Shown in pieces: positions 1-6,733 of a stretch of DNA of 7,077 nt. Every line of letters begins with the position of its first letter. Position 1 is the stretch's first letter. The DNA is from Syntrophaceae bacterium UBA5761. GTDB lineage: Bacteria; Desulfobacterota; Syntrophia; Syntrophales; UBA4778. The notes under the pieces are model-generated. The model was not told where the DNA came from. It ran no database searches and was given only the letters and a program-made list of their open reading frames with translations. The stretch lies in contig DIEZ01000014.1 of the NCBI GenBank assembly GCA_002418885.1, forward strand, positions 1 through 7,077, given 5' to 3'. The translations under genes were made by a program, and so were the position numbers.

Positions 1-473
1 TGCCCGATACGGGCATGGGGGTTAAGAGAAATTGGGATGATATTAAAAGGCACGTGGAAAACAAAGAGTCGGGACAACGGTCGTGCATTGACGGAGTCCC
101 CCTGTCGATGCCTGCCCTTATGAGGGCTCAAAAAATAGCGGAAAAGGCCGCCCGGGTGGGTTTTGATTGGGAAGATATCCGGGGTGTGCTACAGAAAGTC
201 GACGAAGAAACGGAGGAATTGAAAAGGGCCATTGCCGCCGGCTGTCGCGAACAGGTCGAGGAGGAGTTAGGCGACCTTCTTTTTGTCCTCGTTAACCTGG
301 GGCGGTTTTCCGGTGTTGACGCCGAGGCGGCATTGAGGGCCTCGATCAGAAAGTTTGAAGGGCGTTTTTCCTTCATTGAGCGGAAACTTGCGTCGAAGGG
401 GCGCTCGCCGGCAGAGGCCTCGCTTGCGGAAATGGACGCGCTGTGGAATGAAGCAAAGAAAATCGACGAATGA
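1..473 (+). CDS. mazG: Nucleoside triphosphate pyrophosphohydrolase MazG, C-terminal part (5' end outside window)
   Basis: MazG hydrolyses (d)NTPs to the monophosphate and pyrophosphate, removing non-canonical nucleotides and affecting the stringent response. The reading frame is open from the left edge (codons start at position 3). Enterobacterial MazG is about 263 aa with two MazG domains, and this part corresponds to the inter-domain linker plus the second, catalytic domain. Counting from the in-frame ATG at 15, the linker segment NWDDIK is at 6-11. The family hallmark follows at 28-52, with MPALMRAQKI and VGFDW. The metal-binding EExxE is E64, E65, E68, and the second acidic motif ExxD is E84-D87 in EELGDLL. 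The ATG at 15 is unlikely to be the true start, because the linker continues in frame upstream and no Shine-Dalgarno precedes it. The stop TGA (471-473) overlaps the queA ATG, indicating translational coupling. Confidence 0.95.
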   Translation, partial: PDTGMGVKRNWDDIKRHVENKESGQRSCIDGVPLSMPALMRAQKIAEKAARVGFDWEDIRGVLQKVDEETEELKRAIAAGCREQVEEELGDLLFVLVNLGRFSGVDAEAALRASIRKFEGRFSFIERKLASKGRSPAEASLAEMDALWNEAKKIDE

Positions 474-1513
474 AAGCAAGACTGGAAGAGTTCGACTATC
501 ATCTGCCGGGTGACCTTATAGCACAGAGACCTGCCGAATCCAGGGATTTTTCGCGAATGATGGTTCTGGACAGGAAAAGCGGAGAATGTCGGAACTGTTG
601 TTTTGCGCAGATAATCGATATTCTAGGGAAGGGTGATTGCCTGGTCATAAACGACTCGCGAGTCATTCCTGCCAGGCTGTTGGCGGCTAAGGAAACGGGC
701 GGTCATGTGGAGATGCTCTTGCTCAAGAAGGTTGACGGTTCGCCGCACCGATGGGAGGTATTGTTGAAGCCTGGTGGTCGGGTTTCGCCTGGTATGAGGT
801 TTCGGCTCGGTGAAGATGCCTGGGCGGAGGCGGTAGAACGGGCAGGTGAAAAGAAATGGGTGGTTGATTTTTATTTGAAGATAGAGTTTACCGATTTCGT
901 GGAAAGGTATGGCCGGGTGCCTCTACCGCCGTACATCCGCAGAAACAGAAATTCCGAAGAGCCCTTGGAACTCCTGGACAGGATGAGGTACCAGACGGTA
1001 TACGCAAGGGTGCCGGGGTCTGTTGCGGCGCCGACCGCGGGGCTTCATTTTTCCGAAGGCGTGATGGAAAAGATCGCCGCTGCGGGCGTTGCCATCGCAC
1101 CCGTCACGCTCCATGTAGGTTACGGAACGTTCCGTCCGATTGAGTCCGGTTTTGTTGAGGACCATGTCATGGAAGAAGAATACTTTGAACTGAGCGATGA
1201 GTCCGCCGAAAAGATCAACAGAGCCGTTCGGGTGGTAGCCGTCGGGACTACGTCGACAAGGGTACTGGAATCCGTATCGGATGAGAAGGGTAGGGTGAAG
1301 CCGACGGGCGGGTATACGGGCCTTTTCATCCGGCCGGGCTATCGCTTCAAAAGAGTAGATGCCTTGTTGACCAATTTTCACCTGCCGAAATCATCGCTCT
1401 ACGTGCTCGCCTGTGCATTTGCCGGCAGTGACCTCATTCGTAAAGCCTACGCAAAGGCCATCGGGGATCACTACAGATTCTACAGCTACGGCGACTGTAT
1501 GCTGATACTTTGA
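470..1513 (+). CDS. queA: S-adenosylmethionine:tRNA ribosyltransferase-isomerase QueA
   Basis: QueA transfers and isomerises the ribosyl moiety of S-adenosylmethionine onto preQ1 already inserted at position 34 of GUN-anticodon tRNAs, giving epoxyqueuosine, the penultimate step of queuosine synthesis. The 347 aa match the usual family length (about 340-356) and the protein is collinear with the family. The N-terminal segment has DYHLPGDLIAQRP (9-21). The signature PTAGLHF is at 188-194, preceded by QTVYA and GSVAA, and is followed by VTLHVGYGTF. The C-terminal LTNFHLPKSSL begins near 300, and the protein ends with the typical YSYGD segment. It is soluble and cytoplasmic with no membrane segment. 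The start overlaps the mazG stop by 4 bp and has no strong Shine-Dalgarno, so initiation probably depends on coupling. It lies directly before tgt, which performs the preceding step on the same tRNA. No key motif is missing. Confidence 0.98.
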   Translation: MKARLEEFDYHLPGDLIAQRPAESRDFSRMMVLDRKSGECRNCCFAQIIDILGKGDCLVINDSRVIPARLLAAKETGGHVEMLLLKKVDGSPHRWEVLLKPGGRVSPGMRFRLGEDAWAEAVERAGEKKWVVDFYLKIEFTDFVERYGRVPLPPYIRRNRNSEEPLELLDRMRYQTVYARVPGSVAAPTAGLHFSEGVMEKIAAAGVAIAPVTLHVGYGTFRPIESGFVEDHVMEEEYFELSDESAEKINRAVRVVAVGTTSTRVLESVSDEKGRVKPTGGYTGLFIRPGYRFKRVDALLTNFHLPKSSLYVLACAFAGSDLIRKAYAKAIGDHYRFYSYGDCMLIL

Positions 1514-1534
1514 GGGCGTCGAGTATCAATCGTC

Positions 1535-1560
1535 AGGCGCTCGGAAAAACGCCTTTTTTT
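1535..1560 (+). terminator. Intrinsic-terminator-like hairpin between queA and tgt
   Basis: AGGCG (1535-1539) pairs with CGCCT (1550-1554) around a 10-nt loop, and a run of seven T follows (1554-1560). The stem is only 5 bp, so termination is probably partial and tgt may still receive read-through from queA. The hairpin sits inside a longer helix (1514-1521 with 1567-1574) that would close just before the tgt start. No promoter with good -35 and -10 boxes was found in the 68-nt gap. Confidence 0.5.
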
Positions 1561-1578
1561 AATGTCCGACGCTCATAG

Positions 1579-2745
<1,167 letters not shown>

Positions 2746-2783
2746 CGCAGTCGCCTTTTATTAGGCCGTAGGAGGTTTCGAAC

Positions 2784-3113
2784 ATGATAAATCTCGCGTA
2801 CGCTATGGGAGCGCCGGGGGGAGGCGGGGGCAGTCAGGGTGGTGATATCCAGTTCATCATCATGATGGCGATAGTCTTCTTGATTTTTTATTTTCTCCTC
2901 ATCAGGCCCCAGCAGAAGAAGCAAAAAGAGTTGAGAGAGATGATCAACAAGGTGAAGCACGGAGATGTCGTTGTTACCACCGGCGGCATCTATGGAAAGG
3001 TCATGAGTGTGGCGGAAAACTTCGTCACACTCGAGATTGCGGATAAAGTGAGGATCAAGGTCTTGAAGAGTCACATCGGGGCGATTGCAGAAAAGGCTCC
3101 CGAGAAAGACTGA
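2784..3113 (+). CDS. yajC: Sec translocase accessory subunit YajC
   Basis: YajC is a small inner-membrane protein that associates with SecD-SecF and the SecYEG channel; it is not essential in E. coli. The 109 aa show the family plan. A short N-terminal tail with a glycine-rich stretch (12-20) leads into one transmembrane helix (about 22-40). The diagnostic RPQQKKQKE (41-49) follows at the cytoplasmic side, then a small domain with GDVVVTTGGIYGKV (60-73). A strong Shine-Dalgarno AGGAGG (2770-2775) lies 8 nt before the ATG and fixes the start. The glycine-rich insert before the helix is a common feature of the family. The secD start follows after a 20-nt gap, consistent with one transcript tgt-yajC-secD-secF. 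Confidence 0.97.
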   Translation: MINLAYAMGAPGGGGGSQGGDIQFIIMMAIVFLIFYFLLIRPQQKKQKELREMINKVKHGDVVVTTGGIYGKVMSVAENFVTLEIADKVRIKVLKSHIGAIAEKAPEKD

Positions 3114-3133
3114 TGAAATAGAAAGGCAAGCTT

Positions 3134-4741
3134 ATGTTCAGGGATATCAGGGTCAGGGTCGGTATCGCGCTAATCGTGACGTTGGGGGCTCTGTACTATC
3201 TCGTACCCACGTTGGTGCCGGAACTTCCGACTTCGTTGAAACCGTACTTTCCGAAAGACAAGATCAAACTGGGGCTTGACCTGCAAGGGGGAATGCATTT
3301 AGTCCTTGAAGTCGACACGGATAAAACGGTGGAAAACACGGTGGAGCGGCTGGCCAATGATCTTAGAGAAACTTTGATGGACAAGAACGTCCGATTCAAG
3401 AACCTCGAAAGGGTTAAGACCGCTGAAATAGCCCTGGAAGTCCCGGGTAAAGAGGCCGCAGATGACCTGGGGAAGGTTCTGAGCGACCTCTATCCCGACC
3501 TGGAGGTAAGGTCATCGGAAATAGTCGAGGGACGGGAGAGGATATTCCTTAAGCTGAAGGACAAGAAAATCGAAGATGTGAAGAGATTTGCCGTTGAGCA
3601 GAGCCTGGAGACAATCCGTAACAGGATCGACCAGTTCGGAGTAGCCGAACCGGAAATCGTACCCCAGGGCGACGACAGGATATTCATTCAGCTCCCCGGG
3701 ATCAAAGACCCGCAAAGGGCGATCAACCTTATCGGCAAGACCGCACTTCTCGAGTTCAAGCTTGTCGATGAAGAGCACAGTTTGGAGGAGGCCCTCAGGG
3801 GAAACATCCCACCCGGAGACGTGATCCTTTACGGGTTCAAAGACGAAAGGGGAGGGGGGCAGCGCGTGAAGATCCCTTATCTTCTCAAGGACAAGACCGT
3901 GTTGACGGGAGAATCCTTAGAGAAGGCCGAGGTCAAGATATCGGATCGTTTCAGTGAGCCTTACATCGCCATAAAATTCAATTCCCAGGGCGCGAAAGAT
4001 TTTGAAAGAATCACGGCAGAGAACGTCAAAAAGAGGCTGGCCATCATTCTCGACGGAGTTGTGTATTCGGCACCCGTGATACAGGAGAGGATTTCGGGTG
4101 GGAACGCCCAGATAACCGGTTCCTTCACTCTCGAGGAGGCCAGAGACCTGGCCATCGTACTGAGGGCAGGCGCCCTTCCTGCGCCCGTCAGGGTTCTCGA
4201 ACAGGTCACGGTGGGGCCTTCCCTCGGGCAGGATTCGATAGAAAAAGGCATTATTTCGACCGTTGTGGGATTCTTCCTGGTCGTTATTTTCATGATTTTT
4301 TATTACCGGTATTCGGGAATCATCGCCGACATGGCGCTCTTTTTGAACGTCATCTTGACATTGGGAACCCTGGCTATTTTCAAGGCCACTCTCACCCTCC
4401 CGGGTATTGCGGGGATCCTGCTGACGATCGGTATGGCCGTCGACGCCAACGTCTTGATCTTTGAACGGGCAAGAGAAGAGATGCGGCTGGGCAAGACACC
4501 GAGGGCCGTCATAGAGACAGGCTATGGCAAGGCCTTCATTACCATCCTGGACACACACATCACGACGTTGATCGCTGCGCTCTTTCTGTTCCAGTTCGGG
4601 ACCGGCCCCGTCAAGGGATTCGCGGTGACGCTGACGATAGGGCTCATCTACAGCATTTTTACCGCTGTTTTTGTGACGCGCATCGTGTTCGATTATTTCA
4701 TCTGGAACAGGAAGGTCAAGCGAATAAGCATGGGAATATAG
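3134..4741 (+). CDS. secD: Protein translocase subunit SecD
   Basis: SecD works with SecF to use the proton motive force in pulling preproteins out of SecYEG on the outer face of the cytoplasmic membrane. It belongs to the RND superfamily. The 535 aa are shorter than E. coli SecD (615 aa) but typical of compact SecDs. One membrane helix (about 9-27) precedes the conserved LGLDLQGG (46-53). A large extracytoplasmic P1 domain follows, including the IRNRIDQFGVAEPEI and IQLPGI segments. Five C-terminal helices begin near residue 372. The TM4-region motif GMAVDANVLIFER has D437 in the VDAN core, the residue type tied to proton transport. The start has a moderate Shine-Dalgarno, AAAGG (3122-3126), 7 nt upstream. 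The gene is complete with no frameshift. It is separated from secF by an 87-nt gap that contains a stem-loop. Confidence 0.98.
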   Translation: MFRDIRVRVGIALIVTLGALYYLVPTLVPELPTSLKPYFPKDKIKLGLDLQGGMHLVLEVDTDKTVENTVERLANDLRETLMDKNVRFKNLERVKTAEIALEVPGKEAADDLGKVLSDLYPDLEVRSSEIVEGRERIFLKLKDKKIEDVKRFAVEQSLETIRNRIDQFGVAEPEIVPQGDDRIFIQLPGIKDPQRAINLIGKTALLEFKLVDEEHSLEEALRGNIPPGDVILYGFKDERGGGQRVKIPYLLKDKTVLTGESLEKAEVKISDRFSEPYIAIKFNSQGAKDFERITAENVKKRLAIILDGVVYSAPVIQERISGGNAQITGSFTLEEARDLAIVLRAGALPAPVRVLEQVTVGPSLGQDSIEKGIISTVVGFFLVVIFMIFYYRYSGIIADMALFLNVILTLGTLAIFKATLTLPGIAGILLTIGMAVDANVLIFERAREEMRLGKTPRAVIETGYGKAFITILDTHITTLIAALFLFQFGTGPVKGFAVTLTIGLIYSIFTAVFVTRIVFDYFIWNRKVKRISMGI

Positions 4742-4754
4742 AATAGGGGAGAGG

Positions 4755-4800
4755 CAAAGAGCAGAGGGCGAAACAAAGGTTTCTTGACCTTCTGCCTTTG
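4755..4800 (+). repeat. Composite stem-loop in the secD-secF gap
   Basis: CAAAG (4755-4759) pairs with CTTTG (4796-4800) and GCAGA (4761-4765) with TCTGC (4791-4795), with A4760 bulged. GG (4766-4767) pairs with CC (4788-4789), with T4790 bulged. Inside, GAAAC (4770-4774) pairs with GTTTC (4779-4783) around the tetraloop AAAG. In all, 17 pairs form over 46 nt. There is no T-run after it, so it is not a standard terminator. The right arm contains CCTT-type units roughly every 6-8 nt (4788, 4795, 4803, 4809), so it may be a degenerate short-repeat tract. A role in RNA stability or in setting the secD:secF ratio is inference. Confidence 0.5.
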
Positions 4801-4816
4801 AGCCTTGGCCTCGATC

Positions 4817-4822
4817 GAGGAG
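4817..4822 (+). promoter_or_regulatory. secF ribosome-binding site within a 12-bp palindrome
   Basis: GAGGAG lies 6 nt before the ATG at 4829 and decides the secF start in favour of that ATG over the in-frame TTG at 4805. The first four bases (GAGG) form the right half of the perfect palindrome CCTCGATCGAGG (4809-4820). This could fold as a 4-bp stem with a GATC loop and partly mask the site. Confidence 0.6.
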
Positions 4823-4828
4823 CATCGA

Positions 4829-5749
4829 ATGGAACTGATAAAGCCAGGGACCAACATAGATTTCGTCGGCAAAATGCGGATATTCCTCTATATTTCCGCA
4901 TCGTTAGTGATTTTGAGCATTCTGTACCTTATCCTAATCGGAGGTCCGAGGCTGGGGATAGACTTTGCCGGAGGTACGTCGGTCCAGGTCAAGTTTAATC
5001 AGGCGACGACGGTCGAAAAGATAAGGGATGCATTGAAGTCGATCAACATGGAAATCAGCATCATTCAACAGGTCGGCGCAAAGAGCGATAACGAGTTTCT
5101 TCTCAGAACGGGAATTTCCACGTCGGACCTGAAGGGGCTGCAGGATAAAATCGAGGGTGCGTTGGCCGCCGCGTACGGGAAGGGCGGTTTCGAGATGAGA
5201 AAGGTCGAAGTCGTAGGGCCCAAGGCAGGTAAAGACCTTAGACAGAAAGGCCTTCTGGCGCTTTCTTTGGCCCTTCTGGGGATGCTCGTCTACATTACCT
5301 GGAGGTATGAATTCCGGTACGCCATCGGCGGGATCGTCGCGTTGATTCACGATGTTATCATTACCGTCGGAGTCTTTGCTTTACTGGGCAGGGAGTTCAC
5401 ACTGACAGTCATAGCGGCTATCTTGACCATCATAGGCTATTCGATCAACGATACTATCGTTATCTTCGACAGAATCAGGGAGAACGTAAAGAAGAATCCG
5501 AGACAAAACCTGGGCGATGTCATGAATTTCAGTATAAATCAGACACTGAGCAGGACGATTCTCACTTCCTTCACGGTGTTCCTGGTCGTACTCTCACTCT
5601 ATTTGTTTGGAGGGTCGGTGATAAACGATTTCGCCTTCATCCTGCTTGTGGGGGTTGTTGTCGGAACGTATTCATCCATTTTCATCGCGAGCCAGTTCGT
5701 GTTGATCTGGGAATCCTTCAGGCCGTCAAAAAAGGCAAGGAAAAAGTGA
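4829..5749 (+). CDS. secF: Protein translocase subunit SecF
   Basis: SecF is the partner of SecD in the membrane complex that completes Sec-dependent export. The 306 aa match the usual length (about 300-325). The N-terminus MELIKPGTNIDF is typical and is followed by helix 1 (about 17-37). LGIDFAGGTSVQV begins at residue 42, then a small extracytoplasmic domain, then EVVGPKAGKDL. Five further helices follow. The conserved segment GYSINDTIVIFDRIREN starts at residue 203, with N207 and D208 in its core. The reading frame stays open upstream to a TTG at 4805, which would add eight residues (MASIEEHR). The ATG at 4829 has a proper Shine-Dalgarno and a family-like N-terminus, so it is preferred. 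The basic C-terminal tail (KKARKK) follows the last helix. No frameshift or missing motif was seen. Confidence 0.97.
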   Translation: MELIKPGTNIDFVGKMRIFLYISASLVILSILYLILIGGPRLGIDFAGGTSVQVKFNQATTVEKIRDALKSINMEISIIQQVGAKSDNEFLLRTGISTSDLKGLQDKIEGALAAAYGKGGFEMRKVEVVGPKAGKDLRQKGLLALSLALLGMLVYITWRYEFRYAIGGIVALIHDVIITVGVFALLGREFTLTVIAAILTIIGYSINDTIVIFDRIRENVKKNPRQNLGDVMNFSINQTLSRTILTSFTVFLVVLSLYLFGGSVINDFAFILLVGVVVGTYSSIFIASQFVLIWESFRPSKKARKK

Positions 5750-5761
5750 TGTCGACCATCT

Positions 5762-5896
5762 TTGAATCGGCGATCTGCGGTTGTGATCCCCGCCCTTTTC
5801 TCGATAGTTTCCCCCAACCTTTATGTTCTTTCGGGAATGATCGTCATCATGGTTGCGGGTATTATTCACCGTTCGTTGAAGGATGCCGTGGGCTGA
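5762..5896 (+). pseudogene. Short hydrophobic reading frame, possible remnant of a membrane protein
   Basis: This 44-codon frame lies in the 192-nt gap between secF and lepB, in the same frame as secF just after its stop. It can only start at TTG (5762) or an internal GTG, and none has a Shine-Dalgarno. Its product would contain SAVVIPALFSIVSP and then a helix-like NLYVLSGMIVIMVAG, ending HRSLKDAVG. The spacing of the hydrophobic blocks loosely recalls the C-terminal half of AzlD-type branched-chain amino-acid exporter subunits. That comparison is by memory of the pattern and is weak. It could equally be a genuine small membrane protein or a chance frame. An overlapping frame from 5746 to 5931 codes for a cysteine- and proline-rich sequence with no family look. 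No intact gene is recognised in this gap. Confidence 0.22.
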
Positions 5897-5932
5897 CGGT
5901 CACCCCGGTATTGTCGGCATTGTATGCCTGAT

Positions 5933-5939
5933 AGGAAAG
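5933..5939 (+). promoter_or_regulatory. lepB ribosome-binding site
   Basis: AGGAAAG, with its AGGA core (5933-5936) 5 nt before the ATG at 5942, is the only Shine-Dalgarno-like match near the two possible lepB starts. The alternative ATG at 5924 has none. It also lies in the right arm of a small hairpin, GGCAT-TGT-ATGCC (5916-5928), which argues against its use. Confidence 0.5.
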
Positions 5940-5941
5940 TC

Positions 5942-6553
5942 ATGGGCGGTTCTCAGAGCAAAATCAAAGAATATGCGGAAGCGATCGTAATCGCTATCCT
6001 CATAGCGCTGTTCATTAGAACCTTCGTCGTCCAGGCCTTTAAGATACCGTCGGGGTCGATGAAGCCCACGCTCCTTGTAGGCGACCACATCCTCGTGAAC
6101 AAGTTCATCTACGGTGTTAAAATCCCTTTTCTTCAGAAGACGATCATCCCGGTAAGTGAGCCGAAACGGGGTGATGTCATCGTGTTCATCTATCCCGAGG
6201 ACAGGTCGAAAGACTTTATCAAGAGAGTGATCGGTGTGGGAGGAGACACTGTCGAGATACGGAACAAACAGATTTTTCTGAACAGCCAGCCATACCAAGA
6301 CCCCTTCGGTCTTTATGTTGACAGCGTCATAATCCCCAGCTCCATGCAACCCCGCGATAATTACGGTCCCGTCCGGGTGCCGGAAGGAATGTTGTTCGTC
6401 ATGGGAGACAACCGCGATCAGAGTTATGACAGCCGGTTCTGGGGGTTTGTGGACCTAAAGGATGTGATGGGAAAGGCTTTTGTCATCTATTGGTCGTGGG
6501 ACAGTTCCGGGATGACTGTCCGGTGGAACAGGATCGGCAAAATCATCCATTGA
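5942..6553 (+). CDS. lepB: Signal peptidase I
   Basis: This membrane-anchored serine/lysine-dyad protease removes signal peptides from proteins exported by Sec or Tat, on the outer face of the cytoplasmic membrane. From the ATG at 5942 the product is 203 aa. A single N-terminal helix (about 12-30) leads into IPSGSMKPT, where S39 is the nucleophile. K94 in FIKRVIG is the general base. The last signature box MGDNRDQSYDSRFWG starts at 154. All catalytic boxes are intact. E. coli LepB has 324 aa and two anchors; this shorter single-anchor form is common in other bacteria. An in-frame ATG at 5924 would add MPDRKV but lacks a Shine-Dalgarno. Its position beside secDF groups export and preprotein processing in one locus. 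No terminator was seen directly after the gene; the pyrR promoter candidate begins 5 bp past its stop. Confidence 0.97.
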   Translation: MGGSQSKIKEYAEAIVIAILIALFIRTFVVQAFKIPSGSMKPTLLVGDHILVNKFIYGVKIPFLQKTIIPVSEPKRGDVIVFIYPEDRSKDFIKRVIGVGGDTVEIRNKQIFLNSQPYQDPFGLYVDSVIIPSSMQPRDNYGPVRVPEGMLFVMGDNRDQSYDSRFWGFVDLKDVMGKAFVIYWSWDSSGMTVRWNRIGKIIH

Positions 6554-6557
6554 TTCC

Positions 6558-6586
6558 TTGACTTGAGCGGTCGCATCTGATATTTA
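6558..6586 (+). promoter_or_regulatory. Candidate housekeeping promoter of pyrR
   Basis: TTGACT (6558-6563) is followed by a 17-bp spacer and TATTTA (6581-6586). The TG at 6578-6579 is one base before the -10 box, as in extended -10 promoters. The -35 matches the consensus at 5 of 6 positions and the -10 at only 3 of 6. Transcription would begin at about 6592-6594, in the A-run. That places the whole PyrR hairpin and terminator inside the leader RNA, as the attenuation mechanism requires. Confidence 0.5.
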
Positions 6587-6605
6587 CGAAAAAAAATTGA
6601 CAGAG

Positions 6606-6639
6606 CCCTTTTAATTCGATCCGGTGAGGTTAAAAAGGG
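6606..6639 (+). promoter_or_regulatory. PyrR-binding RNA hairpin (anti-antiterminator) of the pyrR leader
   Basis: CCCTTTTAA (6606-6614) pairs with TTAAAAAGGG (6630-6639), with one bulged A. The top of the hairpin carries ATCCGGTGAGGTT (6619-6631), which fits the known PyrR recognition pattern UCCNGNGAGGYU at every fixed position. CC (6621-6622) and GG (6628-6629) close the GGTGA loop. In Bacillus-type systems PyrR with UMP or UTP stabilises this hairpin, frees the terminator to form and lowers expression of the pyr genes. Its place just upstream of a terminator and pyrR supports the same cis-regulatory role here. Confidence 0.88.
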
Positions 6640-6643
6640 AGCG

Positions 6644-6670
6644 ATGGCAAATTCGGCAAATGATGATTGA
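6644..6670 (+). CDS. Possible 8-residue leader peptide in the pyrR attenuator
   Basis: ATG at 6644 opens MANSANDD and stops with TGA at 6668-6670. The purine-rich AAGGGAG (6635-6641) just upstream could serve as a Shine-Dalgarno, although the gap to the ATG is short (2 nt). Most of that site lies in the 3' arm of the PyrR-binding hairpin. The stop is 2 nt before the terminator stem, so a terminating ribosome would cover its 5' arm. The frame is too short to judge by composition and may be chance. Confidence 0.25.
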   Translation: MANSANDD

Positions 6671-6683
6671 GGGCCTTCTCAAT
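6666..6683 (+). promoter_or_regulatory. Hairpin competing with the pyrR terminator
   Basis: ATTGAG (6666-6671) and CTCAAT (6678-6683) form a perfect 6-bp inverted repeat around the loop GGCCTT. It uses bases of the terminator's 5' arm (6673-6680), so the two structures exclude each other. It could be a small antiterminator. A second candidate is TGAG (6625-6628) with CTCA (6678-6681) plus AAGG (6635-6638) with CCTT (6674-6677), which also excludes the PyrR hairpin. Which one forms cannot be decided by eye. Confidence 0.35.
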
Positions 6684-6701
6684 ACATGGGAAGGCTTTTT
6701 T
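6673..6701 (+). terminator. Intrinsic terminator of the pyrR attenuator
   Basis: GCCTTCTC (6673-6680) pairs with GGGAAGGC (6688-6695), giving eight pairs including one G-T wobble, with the 7-nt loop AATACAT. Six T follow (6696-6701), with more T-rich sequence beyond. It ends 32 nt before the pyrR start and downstream of the PyrR-binding hairpin, so it is the regulated terminator of the leader. It would also stop any read-through from lepB. Confidence 0.85.
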
Positions 6702-6733
6702 CGTTTTTATCTCCCCGCGCGGAGGTGGTCGAG

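Noticed and set aside
1..15. Perfect hairpin TGCCCG-ATA-CGGGCA at the left edge
   Set aside because: It falls in the expected mazG linker coding sequence, has no T-run, and the upstream context is missing, so no function can be assigned.
3085..3279. 64-codon + strand frame across the yajC-secD junction
   Set aside because: It overlaps two well-supported genes in another frame and has no Shine-Dalgarno or recognisable sequence.
3917..4825. 302-codon open frame on the minus strand opposite secD and the secD-secF gap
   Set aside because: It lies antisense to secD, which has intact family motifs throughout. The translated product is highly charged with no domain pattern, as expected from the complement of a codon-biased gene.
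5746..5931. 61-codon frame starting with overlapping GTG-ATG at the secF stop
   Set aside because: The product is rich in cysteine, proline and aromatic residues, with no helix or family pattern. The overlapping hydrophobic frame is the better candidate in this gap.
6597..6602. Perfect TTGACA before pyrR, as a -35 box
   Set aside because: No acceptable -10 box lies 16-18 bp downstream, and a start from it would fall inside or after the PyrR hairpin. TTGACT/TATTTA at 6558-6586 fits the leader better.
6646..6661. Direct repeat GGCAAAT at 6646-6652 and 6655-6661 in the pyrR leader
   Set aside because: Two 7-nt copies 9 nt apart are too short to stand out from chance, and they may simply reflect repeated Ala-Asn codons of the leader frame.
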